DNA of 64,000 nucleotides from JARIHD01 sp035758825 (GCA_035758825.1 DASTWA010000008.1:186001-250000), one strand, 5' to 3'. Shown: positions 1 to 7,761, counted from the stretch's first letter. The notes: generated by a model from the sequence alone, not told the origin. A program made the numbers and translations.

Positions 1-96
1 GGCAGCCTCATCGGCGCTCAACCCCTGGGCCGAAGTACTAAATGCCTTAAGGGATTCCTCGATTTCCAGATTGTATATGTGGCGTTCGTTTGTCAT
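1..96 (-). CDS. P-type cation-transporting ATPase, N-terminal fragment (partial)
   Basis: The minus-strand frame opens with ATG at 96 and runs off the window edge, giving 32 residues beginning MTNERHIYNLEIEESLKAF and continuing STSAQGLSADEAA. The pattern of a short helix, a Leu-Ser-Ala-Asp-Glu-Ala-Ala motif and the preceding 'SLKAFSTSAQGL' matches the cytoplasmic N-terminal domain of Ca2+/cation-transporting P-type ATPases (Cation_ATPase_N). The catalytic DKTG region lies outside the window, so ion specificity cannot be told. Identification rests on a short stretch only. Confidence 0.6.
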   Translation of the reverse strand, partial: MTNERHIYNLEIEESLKAFSTSAQGLSADEAA

Positions 97-204
97 GTTT
101 CTTTCGTGTATGCAGAACTAATTGTACCATTAGCGTTTTGCTCGCAATAGGGGTAGAAATAAGCACACATATTTGTTACAATGCAATTTGTCATGCAAGA
201 ATGA

Positions 205-280
205 TGGCGAGTGGCCAAGTTGGTAAGGCGTCGGTTTCTGGCACCGAAGATCGAAGGTTCGAGTCCTTCCTCGCCAGCCA
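205..280 (+). tRNA. tRNA-Gln(CTG)
   Basis: A full cloverleaf is visible: acceptor stem TGGCGAG/CTCGCCA, D arm GCC...GGC, anticodon stem TCGGT/ACCGA enclosing loop TTCTGGC (anticodon CTG, reads CAG), and T arm GAAGG-TTCGAGT-CCTTC. The 3' discriminator G and CCA are encoded. A hairpin terminator follows 20 bases downstream. tRNA genes are frequent integration sites, and the downstream stretch is accessory and decayed. Confidence 0.95.
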
Positions 281-300
281 TGAGATTATTCAGATCAAAA

Positions 301-342
301 GAGTTCCAAGAAATATAATTTCAAGGAACTTTTTTGTTTTTT
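301..342 (+). terminator. Rho-independent terminator after tRNA-Gln
   Basis: Two stacked 5-bp arms, GTTCC-aa-GAAAT-ata-ATTTC-aa-GGAAC, are followed directly by TTTTTTGTTTTTT. Position and strand fit termination of the tRNA-Gln transcript. Confidence 0.8.
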
Positions 343-523
343 GAGAAATTATATCTATAAAAAGTGTTCGAATCCTACATCGCGCAAAGGAATCGAGTTA
401 CTCCTTGGAACATTGCTGGTCCTGGTTCGCGCAGGAGAAGGCAATAATTCTCAGGAAACCCCCACCTCTTTTATAGAGTTGTGATACTAGTGTTGATCTC
501 ACTGGCCTAAATAAGAAAGGTAA
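343..523. other. Non-coding stretch with a possible degenerate tRNA 3' end
   Basis: I see no gene here. Bases 364-386 carry a T-loop-like TTCGAAT followed by an acceptor-like tail ending CGCGCA, resembling a worn 3' tRNA end. The matching stems are poor, so this is only a hint of an old integration scar. Confidence 0.25.
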
Positions 524-762
524 AAAAATATTCACAAAATAATGGGCCATGCATATGCGCGCGATATCGCAGACTTCTTATATGAGCATCCATTTTTGTC
601 CAGGCAGAGTTTGAAAAGAGCTTGGACGTGTCGTACGTGACATCCCGTAAATATTTGCAGCTACTCGAGCAAGAGAAAATCGTCGTCAAGAAAAAGCAGG
701 CTAAGCGGAATCGGTTCGTATTTGCCTGCCCGGAATACATCACGCTATTGAAGAAGTCTTAA
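524..762 (+). pseudogene. Fic family protein, C-terminal remnant (frameshifted)
   Basis: One frame reads HAYARDIADFLYEHPFLS and a second frame carries on with AEFEKSLDVSYVTSRKYLQ, then LLEQEKIVVKKKQAKRNRF to a stop at 762. Joined by a one-base correction near 600, this reads like the winged-helix tail of Fic proteins (HPFLS..., LDVSYVTSRKYLQLLE...). The catalytic Fic core (HPFxxGNGR) is absent. There is no usable start, and a stop lies at 521-523. The fragment is therefore non-functional. Family assignment is from the tail pattern only. Confidence 0.55.
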
Positions 763-905
763 TCTGGCAGCTCAAGTTTGCGCAGAGCTTCGTCAAGCCG
801 AAGTATATTCGGCCACAAGGTGTGCCAATCCTGTGTCATGTGGCGTACCATTTTTGATTTCAGCCATTTTCCGAAACATCTACCAGATATAAATTCTCCG
901 TAGGC
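759..905 (-). other. Short open fragment, unrecognised
   Basis: A minus-strand open frame ends at 759 and is open back to a stop at 906-908. Its sequence includes FGKWLKSKMVRHMTQDWHTL and a C-terminal LDEALRKLELPD. It overlaps the stop of the Fic remnant and has no convincing start or ribosome-binding site. It may be the tail of another decayed gene. Confidence 0.2.
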
Positions 906-940
906 CTAGCGCTTATCTATGGAGAGGACTGTCGTATGTG

Positions 941-1708
941 CTATCTTGGGTTGCCAAGCTCGCGCACTTTGGCCCGGAAATCATCGTTCTTTTCGAGTGA
1001 TGTATGGAAGTCTGACTGGTAGTAGTCCTTGAGTAAACCTGACCACAATTTTTCGTGAGCGCATATAGCAGGATCAGTCATAAGATGACGGGGATATGAG
1101 TAGATTGGCTGGGGGCATGTGTAGTAACTAGCCCCTCGAATGTCGGCATCAATCAGAGGCTCTTCAAATGGGCCGTTGTTATTCCAACGTAAAATTGTTC
1201 CCAAAATAGCCTTGTCCGGGTAACCAAGGAGGATACCAAAAGCGATATCATATAAGCTTTCTTTCGGGTACTCTTTCAATGCAGGCTGACTCTTTAAGTT
1301 TTTAACCAGCAGCTCGATAATCTTGGCCCTCGACGCCTCAGCTTCAATATCTTCAAACCGTATCGGACCCAGGAGATTGGTATGCGTTATTGCGTAATGC
1401 AGTCCATCTTTGACGATAAATTCGTAGCTCGCGTATTTATCCCCTGCGACGGTTTGCTCGATGACTGCGTCCGACCACAGAGCTACATTTTGTCCTTTAA
1501 TAACCCCCATCAATGCGGATAACTCTTTGTCCCATTTGCCCAAGAGATCCTTATTGTCTCTACTCCAGAAAACGCCGTCGCAGTAGGCTCTTGCTCCGCA
1601 TAGGGTCAGGACTACATTGGGGAGAGTTATATAAGCAAGGTACTCTGGCCCTAACTGTTCAGAAACAGAGCTAAAAATCTTAACTGCATGGTCGATATTT
1701 GGCTTCAT
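941..1708 (-). CDS. Hypothetical protein, 255 aa
   Basis: I do not recognise this soluble protein. The frame extends upstream to 1762, but the promoter decides the start. TATAAT (1720-1715) sits exactly six bases before the ATG at 1708, so the transcript would begin at or next to this codon (leaderless). The protein starts MKPNIDHAVKIF and has no signal peptide or clear membrane segment. It contains several Trp/Tyr-rich patches and a hydrophilic C-terminus. It lies next to decayed genes in the accessory region. Confidence 0.7.
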   Translation of the reverse strand: MKPNIDHAVKIFSSVSEQLGPEYLAYITLPNVVLTLCGARAYCDGVFWSRDNKDLLGKWDKELSALMGVIKGQNVALWSDAVIEQTVAGDKYASYEFIVKDGLHYAITHTNLLGPIRFEDIEAEASRAKIIELLVKNLKSQPALKEYPKESLYDIAFGILLGYPDKAILGTILRWNNNGPFEEPLIDADIRGASYYTCPQPIYSYPRHLMTDPAICAHEKLWSGLLKDYYQSDFHTSLEKNDDFRAKVRELGNPR

Positions 1709-1809
1709 GGCTGTATTATAACTGATTACTTCAAACTGCTTGCTAACTACCCATCTCGGCAACGGGTTCTCCAGGCCAACCCCATCGCACCGTTAATGCT
1801 AGCCCGCCC

Positions 1810-2244
1810 TTAAAGCCGCTCGGCTAGTTCGATGATGATTGATTCTGGTCCACGGACATAACAAAGTCTCCACATATTCTCATATGTCCGGACTTCGCCC
1901 ACTAGCTCATGACCTTTTTGCTTCAAGGTACCTACAAGTTCGTCAATGTCTTCTACTTGGAATGCAAGATGCCGCAGACCAAGCGTGTTCGCATGGCCAG
2001 GCTGGATGCCAGCAGGATCTACGGGCCTATGGAACTTCACGAGTTCCAGATTTAATTGTCCGTCCGGAGCTTCAAGCATGGCTATATCTTCGCTCACATC
2101 GCTCAGCCCAATGATGCGTTCTACCCATTCACCTTGTATCGGCATCTCTGCCATGACCGTAAACCCAAGATCAACAAAAAATGCTTTTGCGGCCTCCAAG
2201 TCCTGTACGACAATGCCTACATGATCTACGTGTTTTATCTTCAT
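1810..2244 (-). CDS. VOC superfamily (glyoxalase/dioxygenase-like) protein
   Basis: This 144-aa single-domain protein of the vicinal oxygen chelate fold opens with IKHVDHVGIVVQDLEAAKAF, has a central NLELVKF strand, then LRHLAFQVEDIDELV and a closing IIIELAERL. His near the N-terminus, Glu in NLELV, His in LRHLAF and Glu in IIELAE are the usual metal-ligand positions. They suggest a lyase or epimerase such as glyoxalase I or methylmalonyl-CoA epimerase, but the substrate cannot be read. AAGGAG precedes the ATG at proper distance, and a TATAAA box lies around 2280-2285. Confidence 0.85.
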   Translation of the reverse strand: MKIKHVDHVGIVVQDLEAAKAFFVDLGFTVMAEMPIQGEWVERIIGLSDVSEDIAMLEAPDGQLNLELVKFHRPVDPAGIQPGHANTLGLRHLAFQVEDIDELVGTLKQKGHELVGEVRTYENMWRLCYVRGPESIIIELAERL

Positions 2245-2292
2245 AAGATGCTCCTTGCCTTAGTGTTCGGGCACAGGTTGTTTATAAGAAGT

Positions 2293-2322
2293 AAATGCAC
2301 CCGCCTAAACGGGTGCATTTTT
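2293..2322. terminator. Bidirectional hairpin terminator
   Basis: An 11-bp stem, AAATGCACCCG/CGGGTGCATTT, encloses a short loop (cctaaa on the plus strand). A T5 run follows on the plus strand and a weaker T-rich tail on the minus strand. On the minus strand it comes right after the small ORF at 2328-2402 and just before the VOC promoter. Confidence 0.75.
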
Positions 2323-2327
2323 GTTAC

Positions 2328-2402
2328 TTACGACCTATCGTATTTTCGCGCGATTTTGCGCTTTTTGACTACTGAAGAGCCTGCGTCACAGTTACCGTTC
2401 AT
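2328..2402 (-). CDS. Candidate 24-aa basic small protein
   Basis: This is a short ORF: ATG at 2402, stop TAA at 2328-2330. Its product starts MNGNCDAGSSVVKK and ends KRKIARKYDRS, so the second half is strongly basic. Support comes from the signals around it: AAAGGAG eight bases before the ATG, a TATAAA box about 25 bases upstream, and a hairpin terminator starting five bases after the stop. No family recognised. It could also be a regulatory leader ORF. Confidence 0.4.
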   Translation of the reverse strand: MNGNCDAGSSVVKKRKIARKYDRS

Positions 2403-2532
2403 GGTACTTCTCCTTTGCCCTTATGTTTTTTATACACATACACCCTACCGCAAACCACGGCACTTGTCGAGCCTATACCCAATTGCTTGCGAGGACGGCA
2501 TCCTTTATAGTTGGTGCAGAAGGAGTTTGTAG

Positions 2533-3174
2533 ATGGACAGCCGGAGTCAGTGGTGGGCACCGTATAATCATGCCCTGCCACCAGGTTACCGGCAGTTTCT
2601 TGAAGCTGAGGCCGCGGCGACCACTATCCGCATATTCAATTACACGGTTATGCCCGGCTTATTGCAAACCGAAGCTTATGCCACAGATGTTACGAGGCAA
2701 TTCTCGCCTATTTTGTCCAACGAAGACATCGGGAAAAGAATTGCACTGCGCATGGAGCGGCAATGGCGTCTGTTTGAGCGCCGGCCATTACCAGACGTGC
2801 GCGTCCTTATTGACGAGTCTGTCCTGTTGCGCACCATAGGCAGCATCCAGGCCCATGGCGAGCAACTAGAACATCTGCTGCACCTCATCCAAGAGCGCCG
2901 CACCACCCTTCAGGTTCTACCATTCAATGCCGGCCGTATATGGCCACTGCTTAACTGCCTGCCTTTTGTTTTATTTGAGACACCGCAGGGCAGTCTTCTA
3001 AGTATGGAGAGCGCAACTAGCAACGACCAATTAAATACCGATAACACTTTTGAAACCAGCCATTTCCGCGGCGCCTTTGACGATTTAAGTGCACAGGCCC
3101 TCAGCACCAAAGCGTCCCGCGATCTGATTGCCTCCTTGCGCTCGAAGCTACAAAGCCAAAACCAGCAGCCATGA
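2533..3174 (+). CDS. DUF5753 (Scr1-type) domain protein without HTH
   Basis: The 213-aa protein consists of a DUF5753 domain: an N-terminal QWWAPYNHALPPGYRQFLEA segment, TTIRIFNYTVMPGLLQTEAY, a repeated RMERQWRLFERRP helix, then a LLHLIQERRTTLQVLPFNAG strand-loop region. In Streptomyces and relatives this domain normally follows an XRE helix-turn-helix (Scr1 family TA-like regulators). Here no HTH precedes it and an in-frame TAG is immediately upstream of ATG 2533, so it is a stand-alone sensor-like domain. The ribosome site AGAAGGAG is well placed. Its stop overlaps the start of the hydrolase gene (ATGA), implying translational coupling. Confidence 0.75.
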   Translation: MDSRSQWWAPYNHALPPGYRQFLEAEAAATTIRIFNYTVMPGLLQTEAYATDVTRQFSPILSNEDIGKRIALRMERQWRLFERRPLPDVRVLIDESVLLRTIGSIQAHGEQLEHLLHLIQERRTTLQVLPFNAGRIWPLLNCLPFVLFETPQGSLLSMESATSNDQLNTDNTFETSHFRGAFDDLSAQALSTKASRDLIASLRSKLQSQNQQP

Positions 3175-4532
3175 AACGCCAAACGGTCGCCCGGCTTACT
3201 GCCTTTCTTGATGCCTGGCTCTCGTTCCATTGTGAGCACGAGGGCTTGCCCGGCTTGTCGGTCGCCATATACTCCAACCAGGACATACTGTACAAAAAGA
3301 CGGTCAGCGCAGTGCGGCGACCTATGCCAACAGAGCTGTACAACATCGGCTCGCAGTCCAAAATGCTGACCGCCCTGATTCTGCTGCGCTTGGCACAAGA
3401 AGGCACACTTGATTTGCGCAACACCGCCATCACCTATGTGCCTTGGCTGGCTGCGCATCCCGACCCTCGTGCGCAACAAATAACCATCGAGCATTTGCTG
3501 TGGCATGGTGCGGGCCTTGTGCGCGACGGACTGCAGGCCGATTACTGGCAGCTCTTGCAGCCATTCCCCGACCGGCAAACGCTGCGACGGCTGGCCTGCG
3601 ACTCCCCGCTGGTATTTGATCCGGGGTTCAAACTCAAGTATTCCAATCTAGGCTATGCGCTCCTGGGACAGATTGCCGAGGCAGCTTCGGGCGTTTCTTA
3701 CGACGGCCTTGCATATCGATATATCATCACCCCGCTCGCCCTGAGCCACACCTACCCGCACCTGCCTCCCAATGAGCCAATCGCCCCCGGCTACCACCCA
3801 CGCTACCGGGGACGCTACGTGCCCCTGCGCGACCACACCCCGACCAACACGCTCGCACCGGCGGCTGGCTGGTACTCCACGCCGGAAGAAACCGCCCGCA
3901 TCGTGTCGGCACTCACTCAGACAGATAGCCCCTTGCTGCAGCGTCCTTGGCATGAAATGTTGTTGCATGGCGTGAGACACCATTGGCACGGCCCCGCCCG
4001 CCGTGGCAGCGAGTACGGGCTGGGGATGATGTCGGTCGAGGCAGAAGGCCAGAAATTACTGGGGCACAGCGGTTCGTTCATTACACACCGCAGCGCCACA
4101 TTTACCGACTTGGCAAGCGGCACTACCGTGGCAGTCATGGCCGCCAACAAAGACGCGCCCGCCACCGACATCCTCTTGGGTATTTTTGATGCCATCGGCT
4201 TTTTTGCCGCTCACGATGCCCCCGCACCAGATTGGCAAAAATACACTGGCCTGTACCAAAACGCGCTAGTCTCACGCTTTGTTATCGCCCTGCCTAACGG
4301 CCTGGCTTGCGTATATGTGGACGACTGGTCTCCCTTTGGCATCGTGGACCATCTGGAGCCACGCGGCGAACACACCTTTCGCATTGCCAGTACCCCCGAT
4401 TTTATGGCCCAGGGGGAGGATGTCAAGTTTGCCTTGGGGCCGGACGGGGAAGTCTCTTCACTGCGTTATGCAGGCATAACCATGTGGCCCAGCCACCAAT
4501 TTGCCGCCCAAAACCGCTGGTTCGCACCCTGA
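3171..4532 (+). CDS. Serine hydrolase, class C beta-lactamase family
   Basis: This 453-aa enzyme of the PF00144 family has SxxK at S61-Q-S-K64 (NIGSQSKM), the YxN motif at Y157-S-N159 (LKYSNLGYALLG) and a late GHSGSF in place of KTG, so the full active site is present. The C-terminal roughly 100 residues after the HSG motif form the extra beta domain seen in many esterase/peptidase members. There is no signal peptide, so it is predicted cytoplasmic and more likely an esterase or peptidase than a resistance enzyme. It overlaps the upstream DUF5753 gene by four bases. Confidence 0.85.
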   Translation: MKRQTVARLTAFLDAWLSFHCEHEGLPGLSVAIYSNQDILYKKTVSAVRRPMPTELYNIGSQSKMLTALILLRLAQEGTLDLRNTAITYVPWLAAHPDPRAQQITIEHLLWHGAGLVRDGLQADYWQLLQPFPDRQTLRRLACDSPLVFDPGFKLKYSNLGYALLGQIAEAASGVSYDGLAYRYIITPLALSHTYPHLPPNEPIAPGYHPRYRGRYVPLRDHTPTNTLAPAAGWYSTPEETARIVSALTQTDSPLLQRPWHEMLLHGVRHHWHGPARRGSEYGLGMMSVEAEGQKLLGHSGSFITHRSATFTDLASGTTVAVMAANKDAPATDILLGIFDAIGFFAAHDAPAPDWQKYTGLYQNALVSRFVIALPNGLACVYVDDWSPFGIVDHLEPRGEHTFRIASTPDFMAQGEDVKFALGPDGEVSSLRYAGITMWPSHQFAAQNRWFAP

Positions 4533-4626
4533 TCAGGGCTGTTCAGATACTTGCGGTTACGAGTGGGGTTTAATTTTTCCTGGGTCTCTGGTATTATCCA
4601 TCCAAAATCTCCATGACGTGACCTGC

Positions 4627-4663
4627 GATAGGGTGCCGTGCTTTTTGCCTATGGCACCCTATC
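4627..4663. promoter_or_regulatory. Perfect 11-bp inverted repeat in the leader of the tandem kinase-like gene
   Basis: GATAGGGTGCC (4627-4637) and GGCACCCTATC (4653-4663) flank a 15-base loop. A TATTAT box at 4592-4597 lies upstream and the chosen ATG at 4683 lies 19 bases downstream. No T-run follows, so it is not a typical terminator. It could be a leader hairpin or an operator. Confidence 0.55.
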
Positions 4664-4682
4664 TTGCGTCAAAAATGACCAC

Positions 4683-6443
4683 ATGAATAACGAGTATTCC
4701 AACTTCGGCGAGCATGAACCGCGCGAACCGCGCGATTACGGCGACCACTTCTTCGATTGGAGGCAGGTCGGCGACTGTGACGGCATCGTCCCCGATGACA
4801 GCCCATCCGATATCGACGATAGTCTTCCTGATGGCACGGAAATTGTATTGAAGGACGGAACCACATCGGTACAACGCCAACCAGGTAACGAGGTAGCTTT
4901 ACCACCTAATATAGCCGAAGTCCTTGATACTGATCTGATTCCCATCCCTGACCCAGGTGCAACTCAAATGTTCCATATCAAAGGACGTCCCGATCTTCGC
5001 GTACGGCTAAACGAAGATCTCCCAGATGACGAAGTAGCCACAGCCATAGAGGCCACGAACCGGTTAATGCCGCATGGCGTGAATGTACTGCCCTCAACGG
5101 TCGTACCTCATATCGGCGAAGCCTATGTTGTTACAAAGGAAGTAACGGGCACGCGTCTTGACCAGCTCCTAAACCCCGAGGCGCCGGATGAGCTTATTGA
5201 GCAAGTCGACCGCACATGGGCCGGTCTGGTCAAGGGTTTTACCGAAGCCCAGGCCCTCGGGCGCCGAATCCCCGGAGATGTTACAGATGCCTTTCAATAC
5301 ATGTACGGCACGCTAGCCGGTGAAGCAGAACAAAACGTATGGCTAGTCGACTTGCCTGCTACCTCTTTTGATAGCAATGCAATGAGTGAATACAACGTAA
5401 GCCAATATCAGGAGGAACTCTTTTGTGCCGTCAACGCCGTTATTGGGATAGAACGGGCAATCGGCCGTCCTCTGCCGAATGCCCGGGAAACAATTAGGCG
5501 GGTCATGGAACAAATTCCATACACAGACCTCTATACCCAGGCGTTTACTGCGGCAGCCAGTCTGGCGCTTCGTGACTCCGTAACCATTGACCCAGATGAC
5601 GTGAGACGTCAAGTTGACCAGGCCTGGCAGCAAGAGAACGACGCGATTCAGGATGCAACTACATTGTCCACAGAACGGCCACCAGTCGAAAACGGTCTGG
5701 AGTTACCTGAGAATATCCACGACATCATCGCAAACGACCTAATAGCGGCCACCGATATGCCCGGACGCGATACGAGTAAGTATCGCGTCCGGGGCCGGCC
5801 GGATCTGCTTGTACGGGTCAACGAGGGCAATACCTACAACGATCGGATTCTCGCTAAGCAGGCAACCGACCACTTAACTAATCACGGTATCAACGTGCTC
5901 CCTTCTGAAGTCGTGGAACACGAAGGCGAGTCATACGTCATAACCAAAATGGTCGATGGAATGCCATTGACCGAGGCCGCGAGGCAAGGCATATCCCGGG
6001 AGTTAGCAGACGCCGTCAAAGTAACGTGGGAAGGTATTGTCGAAGGCCTCATCGAAGCCTGGCAGCAAGGCCTCGACCACGTATCAGATATCGGCGGTCC
6101 TAATCAGTTCATGGTCGGCACCATCGAAGGCGACCCTGTCCCAAAACTATGGCTGGTTGACCTTCCGCACGCGCCCACCCGCCTAGAATGGGGGGACACC
6201 TATGAGCAAGAAGTGCTAGATGCCGCTAACAGTATCGTTGAGGCCGAAAAACAGACTGGAATATCCCTGACATCTGCCAGATTTTCGCTTCATTATGCGC
6301 TCGGCCAGTGCCGCGTGGTCGAGCCATATGGCGACGGCCTGGCGCAAGCCGCCCGCTATGTACTTGAGCACAACAAAACAATCTCCTCGCACAGTGGCGA
6401 CAAGCATGAAGAAGCGCTAATCAATCGTTTGCGTACCCTTTAG
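4683..6443 (+). CDS. Tandem-duplicated kinase-like (APH/pseudokinase-type) protein
   Basis: The 586-aa protein has two homologous halves in an exact 270-residue register: GRPDL 101/371, HGxNVLPSxVV 131/401, YVxTK 148/418, LVDLP 221/491. The order of a nucleotide-lobe-like GRPDLxVRxNE, a hinge-like YVxTKxVxG, a D-x4-N-like loop and xWLVDLP resembles aminoglycoside-phosphotransferase-like kinases. Repeat 2 keeps D469/N474/D493, while repeat 1 has D199/F204/D223, losing the Asn. I chose ATG 4683 rather than GTG 4638 because the latter lies inside the 11-bp hairpin. No membrane segment. Function unknown, and the kinase link is inference. Confidence 0.7.
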   Translation: MNNEYSNFGEHEPREPRDYGDHFFDWRQVGDCDGIVPDDSPSDIDDSLPDGTEIVLKDGTTSVQRQPGNEVALPPNIAEVLDTDLIPIPDPGATQMFHIKGRPDLRVRLNEDLPDDEVATAIEATNRLMPHGVNVLPSTVVPHIGEAYVVTKEVTGTRLDQLLNPEAPDELIEQVDRTWAGLVKGFTEAQALGRRIPGDVTDAFQYMYGTLAGEAEQNVWLVDLPATSFDSNAMSEYNVSQYQEELFCAVNAVIGIERAIGRPLPNARETIRRVMEQIPYTDLYTQAFTAAASLALRDSVTIDPDDVRRQVDQAWQQENDAIQDATTLSTERPPVENGLELPENIHDIIANDLIAATDMPGRDTSKYRVRGRPDLLVRVNEGNTYNDRILAKQATDHLTNHGINVLPSEVVEHEGESYVITKMVDGMPLTEAARQGISRELADAVKVTWEGIVEGLIEAWQQGLDHVSDIGGPNQFMVGTIEGDPVPKLWLVDLPHAPTRLEWGDTYEQEVLDAANSIVEAEKQTGISLTSARFSLHYALGQCRVVEPYGDGLAQAARYVLEHNKTISSHSGDKHEEALINRLRTL

Positions 6444-6476
6444 GACAAGTATGCTGGTGTCCGTCCGGCCCATCAC

Positions 6477-6713
6477 CTACAAAACTGCCTGGATACGTTC
6501 TGCCAAACCCATCAAAGCCACATCATCACCAACTGGAATAACGGGGCCATTAACTTCACCATTCTCATCCACGTCGACTAAACCAAATATCACCTCTCCA
6601 CTCAAGGCCACTCTTGCTACTTGTGGGCACGAACCAGCATCACATGCAGTCAAAATTTCCAACACTTCCGGGATGGCCGGCTGGTTGCTTTGGGGGGCTG
6701 ATTCAAATGGCAT
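6477..6713 (-). CDS. Small DUF397-like (Scr2-like) protein
   Basis: This 78-aa protein has core CDAGSCPQVARVALSGE and NGEVNGPVIPVGDD. The pattern 'Cys...VA...V...D...GPVI' recalls DUF397, the short partner encoded next to XRE-DUF5753 regulators in Actinobacteria. The ribosome site CAGGAG lies seven bases before the ATG. It is divergent from the XRE-DUF5753 gene at 6820 across a 106-base region rich in palindromes. The relation to DUF397 is a pattern match only. The coding call itself is stronger than the family call. Confidence 0.55.
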   Translation of the reverse strand: MPFESAPQSNQPAIPEVLEILTACDAGSCPQVARVALSGEVIFGLVDVDENGEVNGPVIPVGDDVALMGLAERIQAVL

Positions 6714-6765
6714 TTTGATCTCCTGATAATTTTTACATCCACCAACATAGCAGTGTTCGTAATTA

Positions 6766-6815
6766 TTACGTAGGGCGTAATACGGTTGCTATTTTGATAG
6801 CATAGAATATTCTAT
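6766..6815. promoter_or_regulatory. Divergent promoter region with three inverted repeats (likely operators)
   Basis: Three palindromes follow each other: TTACG-tagg(g)-CGTAA (6766-6780), GCTAT-tttg-ATAGC (6788-6801) and the perfect ATAGAATATTCTAT (6802-6815). A promoter TTGCTA (6786-6791), 16 bases, TATTCT (6808-6813) reads right and ends six bases before GTG 6820. The second and third palindromes cover its -35 and -10, so binding there would block transcription of the XRE gene. Autoregulation is inferred. Confidence 0.6.
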
Positions 6816-6819
6816 AGAT

Positions 6820-7650
6820 GTGGATCTCGTGGATATGCCAATCAGAAACGTCCGGCACATCGGTCAGGTTATCGCCGCCTTACGGCGAAATATGAATATT
6901 ACCGGCGAGGAGTTGGGTCGTCGCTCAAGCATGAGCCAATCAAAGATCTCCAAAATCGAAACCGGCTTTTACGCACAACCGAATCCTGCAGAAATTCGAA
7001 CAATATTGAATATTCTGAAGGCACCGGTGACTATTATACAACGCATAGAATATGTTTTAGACGCTTCAACGCCGCGACATAAGACACAAGCATTATCACT
7101 AAGTATCGCCGTCACCAAAGCCTGTTTCGATCTGGAACAAAAATCGCAATCAATCAAAATCTATGTGGCGAATGCCATACCAGCTCTTCTCCAGACGCTT
7201 ACATATCGTAAAGCATCACTCTGTTACAAAGGAATCAACAACGACGATCTAAGTACACTTCTCAATAACACCCTTCTGCGCCAAGATAAACTTTGGAGCG
7301 GACGGCATAAATTTTATTTTCTTATCCCGCAAACTGTTTTATATACCGTCGCCACGACTAAAGCCGAGCATATGATGCAACTAGACAGGCTAGAACGAGC
7401 CATAGATATACCACACGTTACCTTCGGCATTATCCCCTTGGAGGCTGGAACAATTTTGGTTGAATACAGTTCCTTCGCTCTCTACGACGGCCACACTCTT
7501 GTCCAGGCATTAAGCAAATATGAACTTACCTCGCATGACAAAGAAGAAATAGAATTGCACGACAATGTTTTTCGATCATTATCGGACTTGGCACTCTACA
7601 ACGAAGACGCCGTACGGCTAATCCGTACGGCTATAAAATATTTTTCATAA
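6820..7650 (+). CDS. XRE-family regulator with DUF5753 (Scr1-type) domain
   Basis: This 276-aa protein has a helix-turn-helix at about residues 16-49 (IGQVIAALRRNMNITGEELG, then SMSQSKISKIETG). A C-terminal DUF5753-like domain follows, with the hallmark AIPALLQTLTYRKASL and a later IDIPHVTFGIIPLEAGT strand region. Such proteins act as antitoxin-like transcription regulators paired with DUF397 proteins. The divergent 78-aa gene may be that partner. The GTG start fits TATTCT with a six-base gap (leaderless). ATG 6835 is the alternative. The gene is visibly more AT-rich than its neighbours, consistent with transfer. Confidence 0.8.
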   Translation: MDLVDMPIRNVRHIGQVIAALRRNMNITGEELGRRSSMSQSKISKIETGFYAQPNPAEIRTILNILKAPVTIIQRIEYVLDASTPRHKTQALSLSIAVTKACFDLEQKSQSIKIYVANAIPALLQTLTYRKASLCYKGINNDDLSTLLNNTLLRQDKLWSGRHKFYFLIPQTVLYTVATTKAEHMMQLDRLERAIDIPHVTFGIIPLEAGTILVEYSSFALYDGHTLVQALSKYELTSHDKEEIELHDNVFRSLSDLALYNEDAVRLIRTAIKYFS

Positions 7651-7665
7651 CCATTACCATCTATT

Positions 7666-7761
7666 CTACTGCCAGCGGCTGCCGTAGTCGAACGGCCAAA
7701 AATTGCCCATCCATGCCAGAAGGGCGGCGAGGCCTTCGCTCACCTGGCCTTTCCCCACCAT
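7666..7761 (-). other. Possible gene remnant, 31 aa
   Basis: A short minus-strand frame starts at ATG 7761 and ends TAG 7666-7668, reading MVGKGQVSEGLAALLAWMGN then FWPFDYGSRWQ. The composition looks protein-like, but no ribosome site or promoter is evident and no family is recognised. It is probably the tail of a lost gene at the edge of the accessory region. Confidence 0.2.

Noticed and set aside
2399..2581. 60-aa minus-strand ORF ending at the ATG of the small basic ORF
   Set aside because: The stop/start overlap looked like translational coupling, but the ORF overlaps the start of the DUF5753 gene in antisense and has no ribosome site of its own.
3171..4532. Beta-lactam resistance gene
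   Set aside because: The beta-lactamase-fold motifs are there, but there is no export signal and HSG replaces KTG, as in esterases and peptidases of this family.
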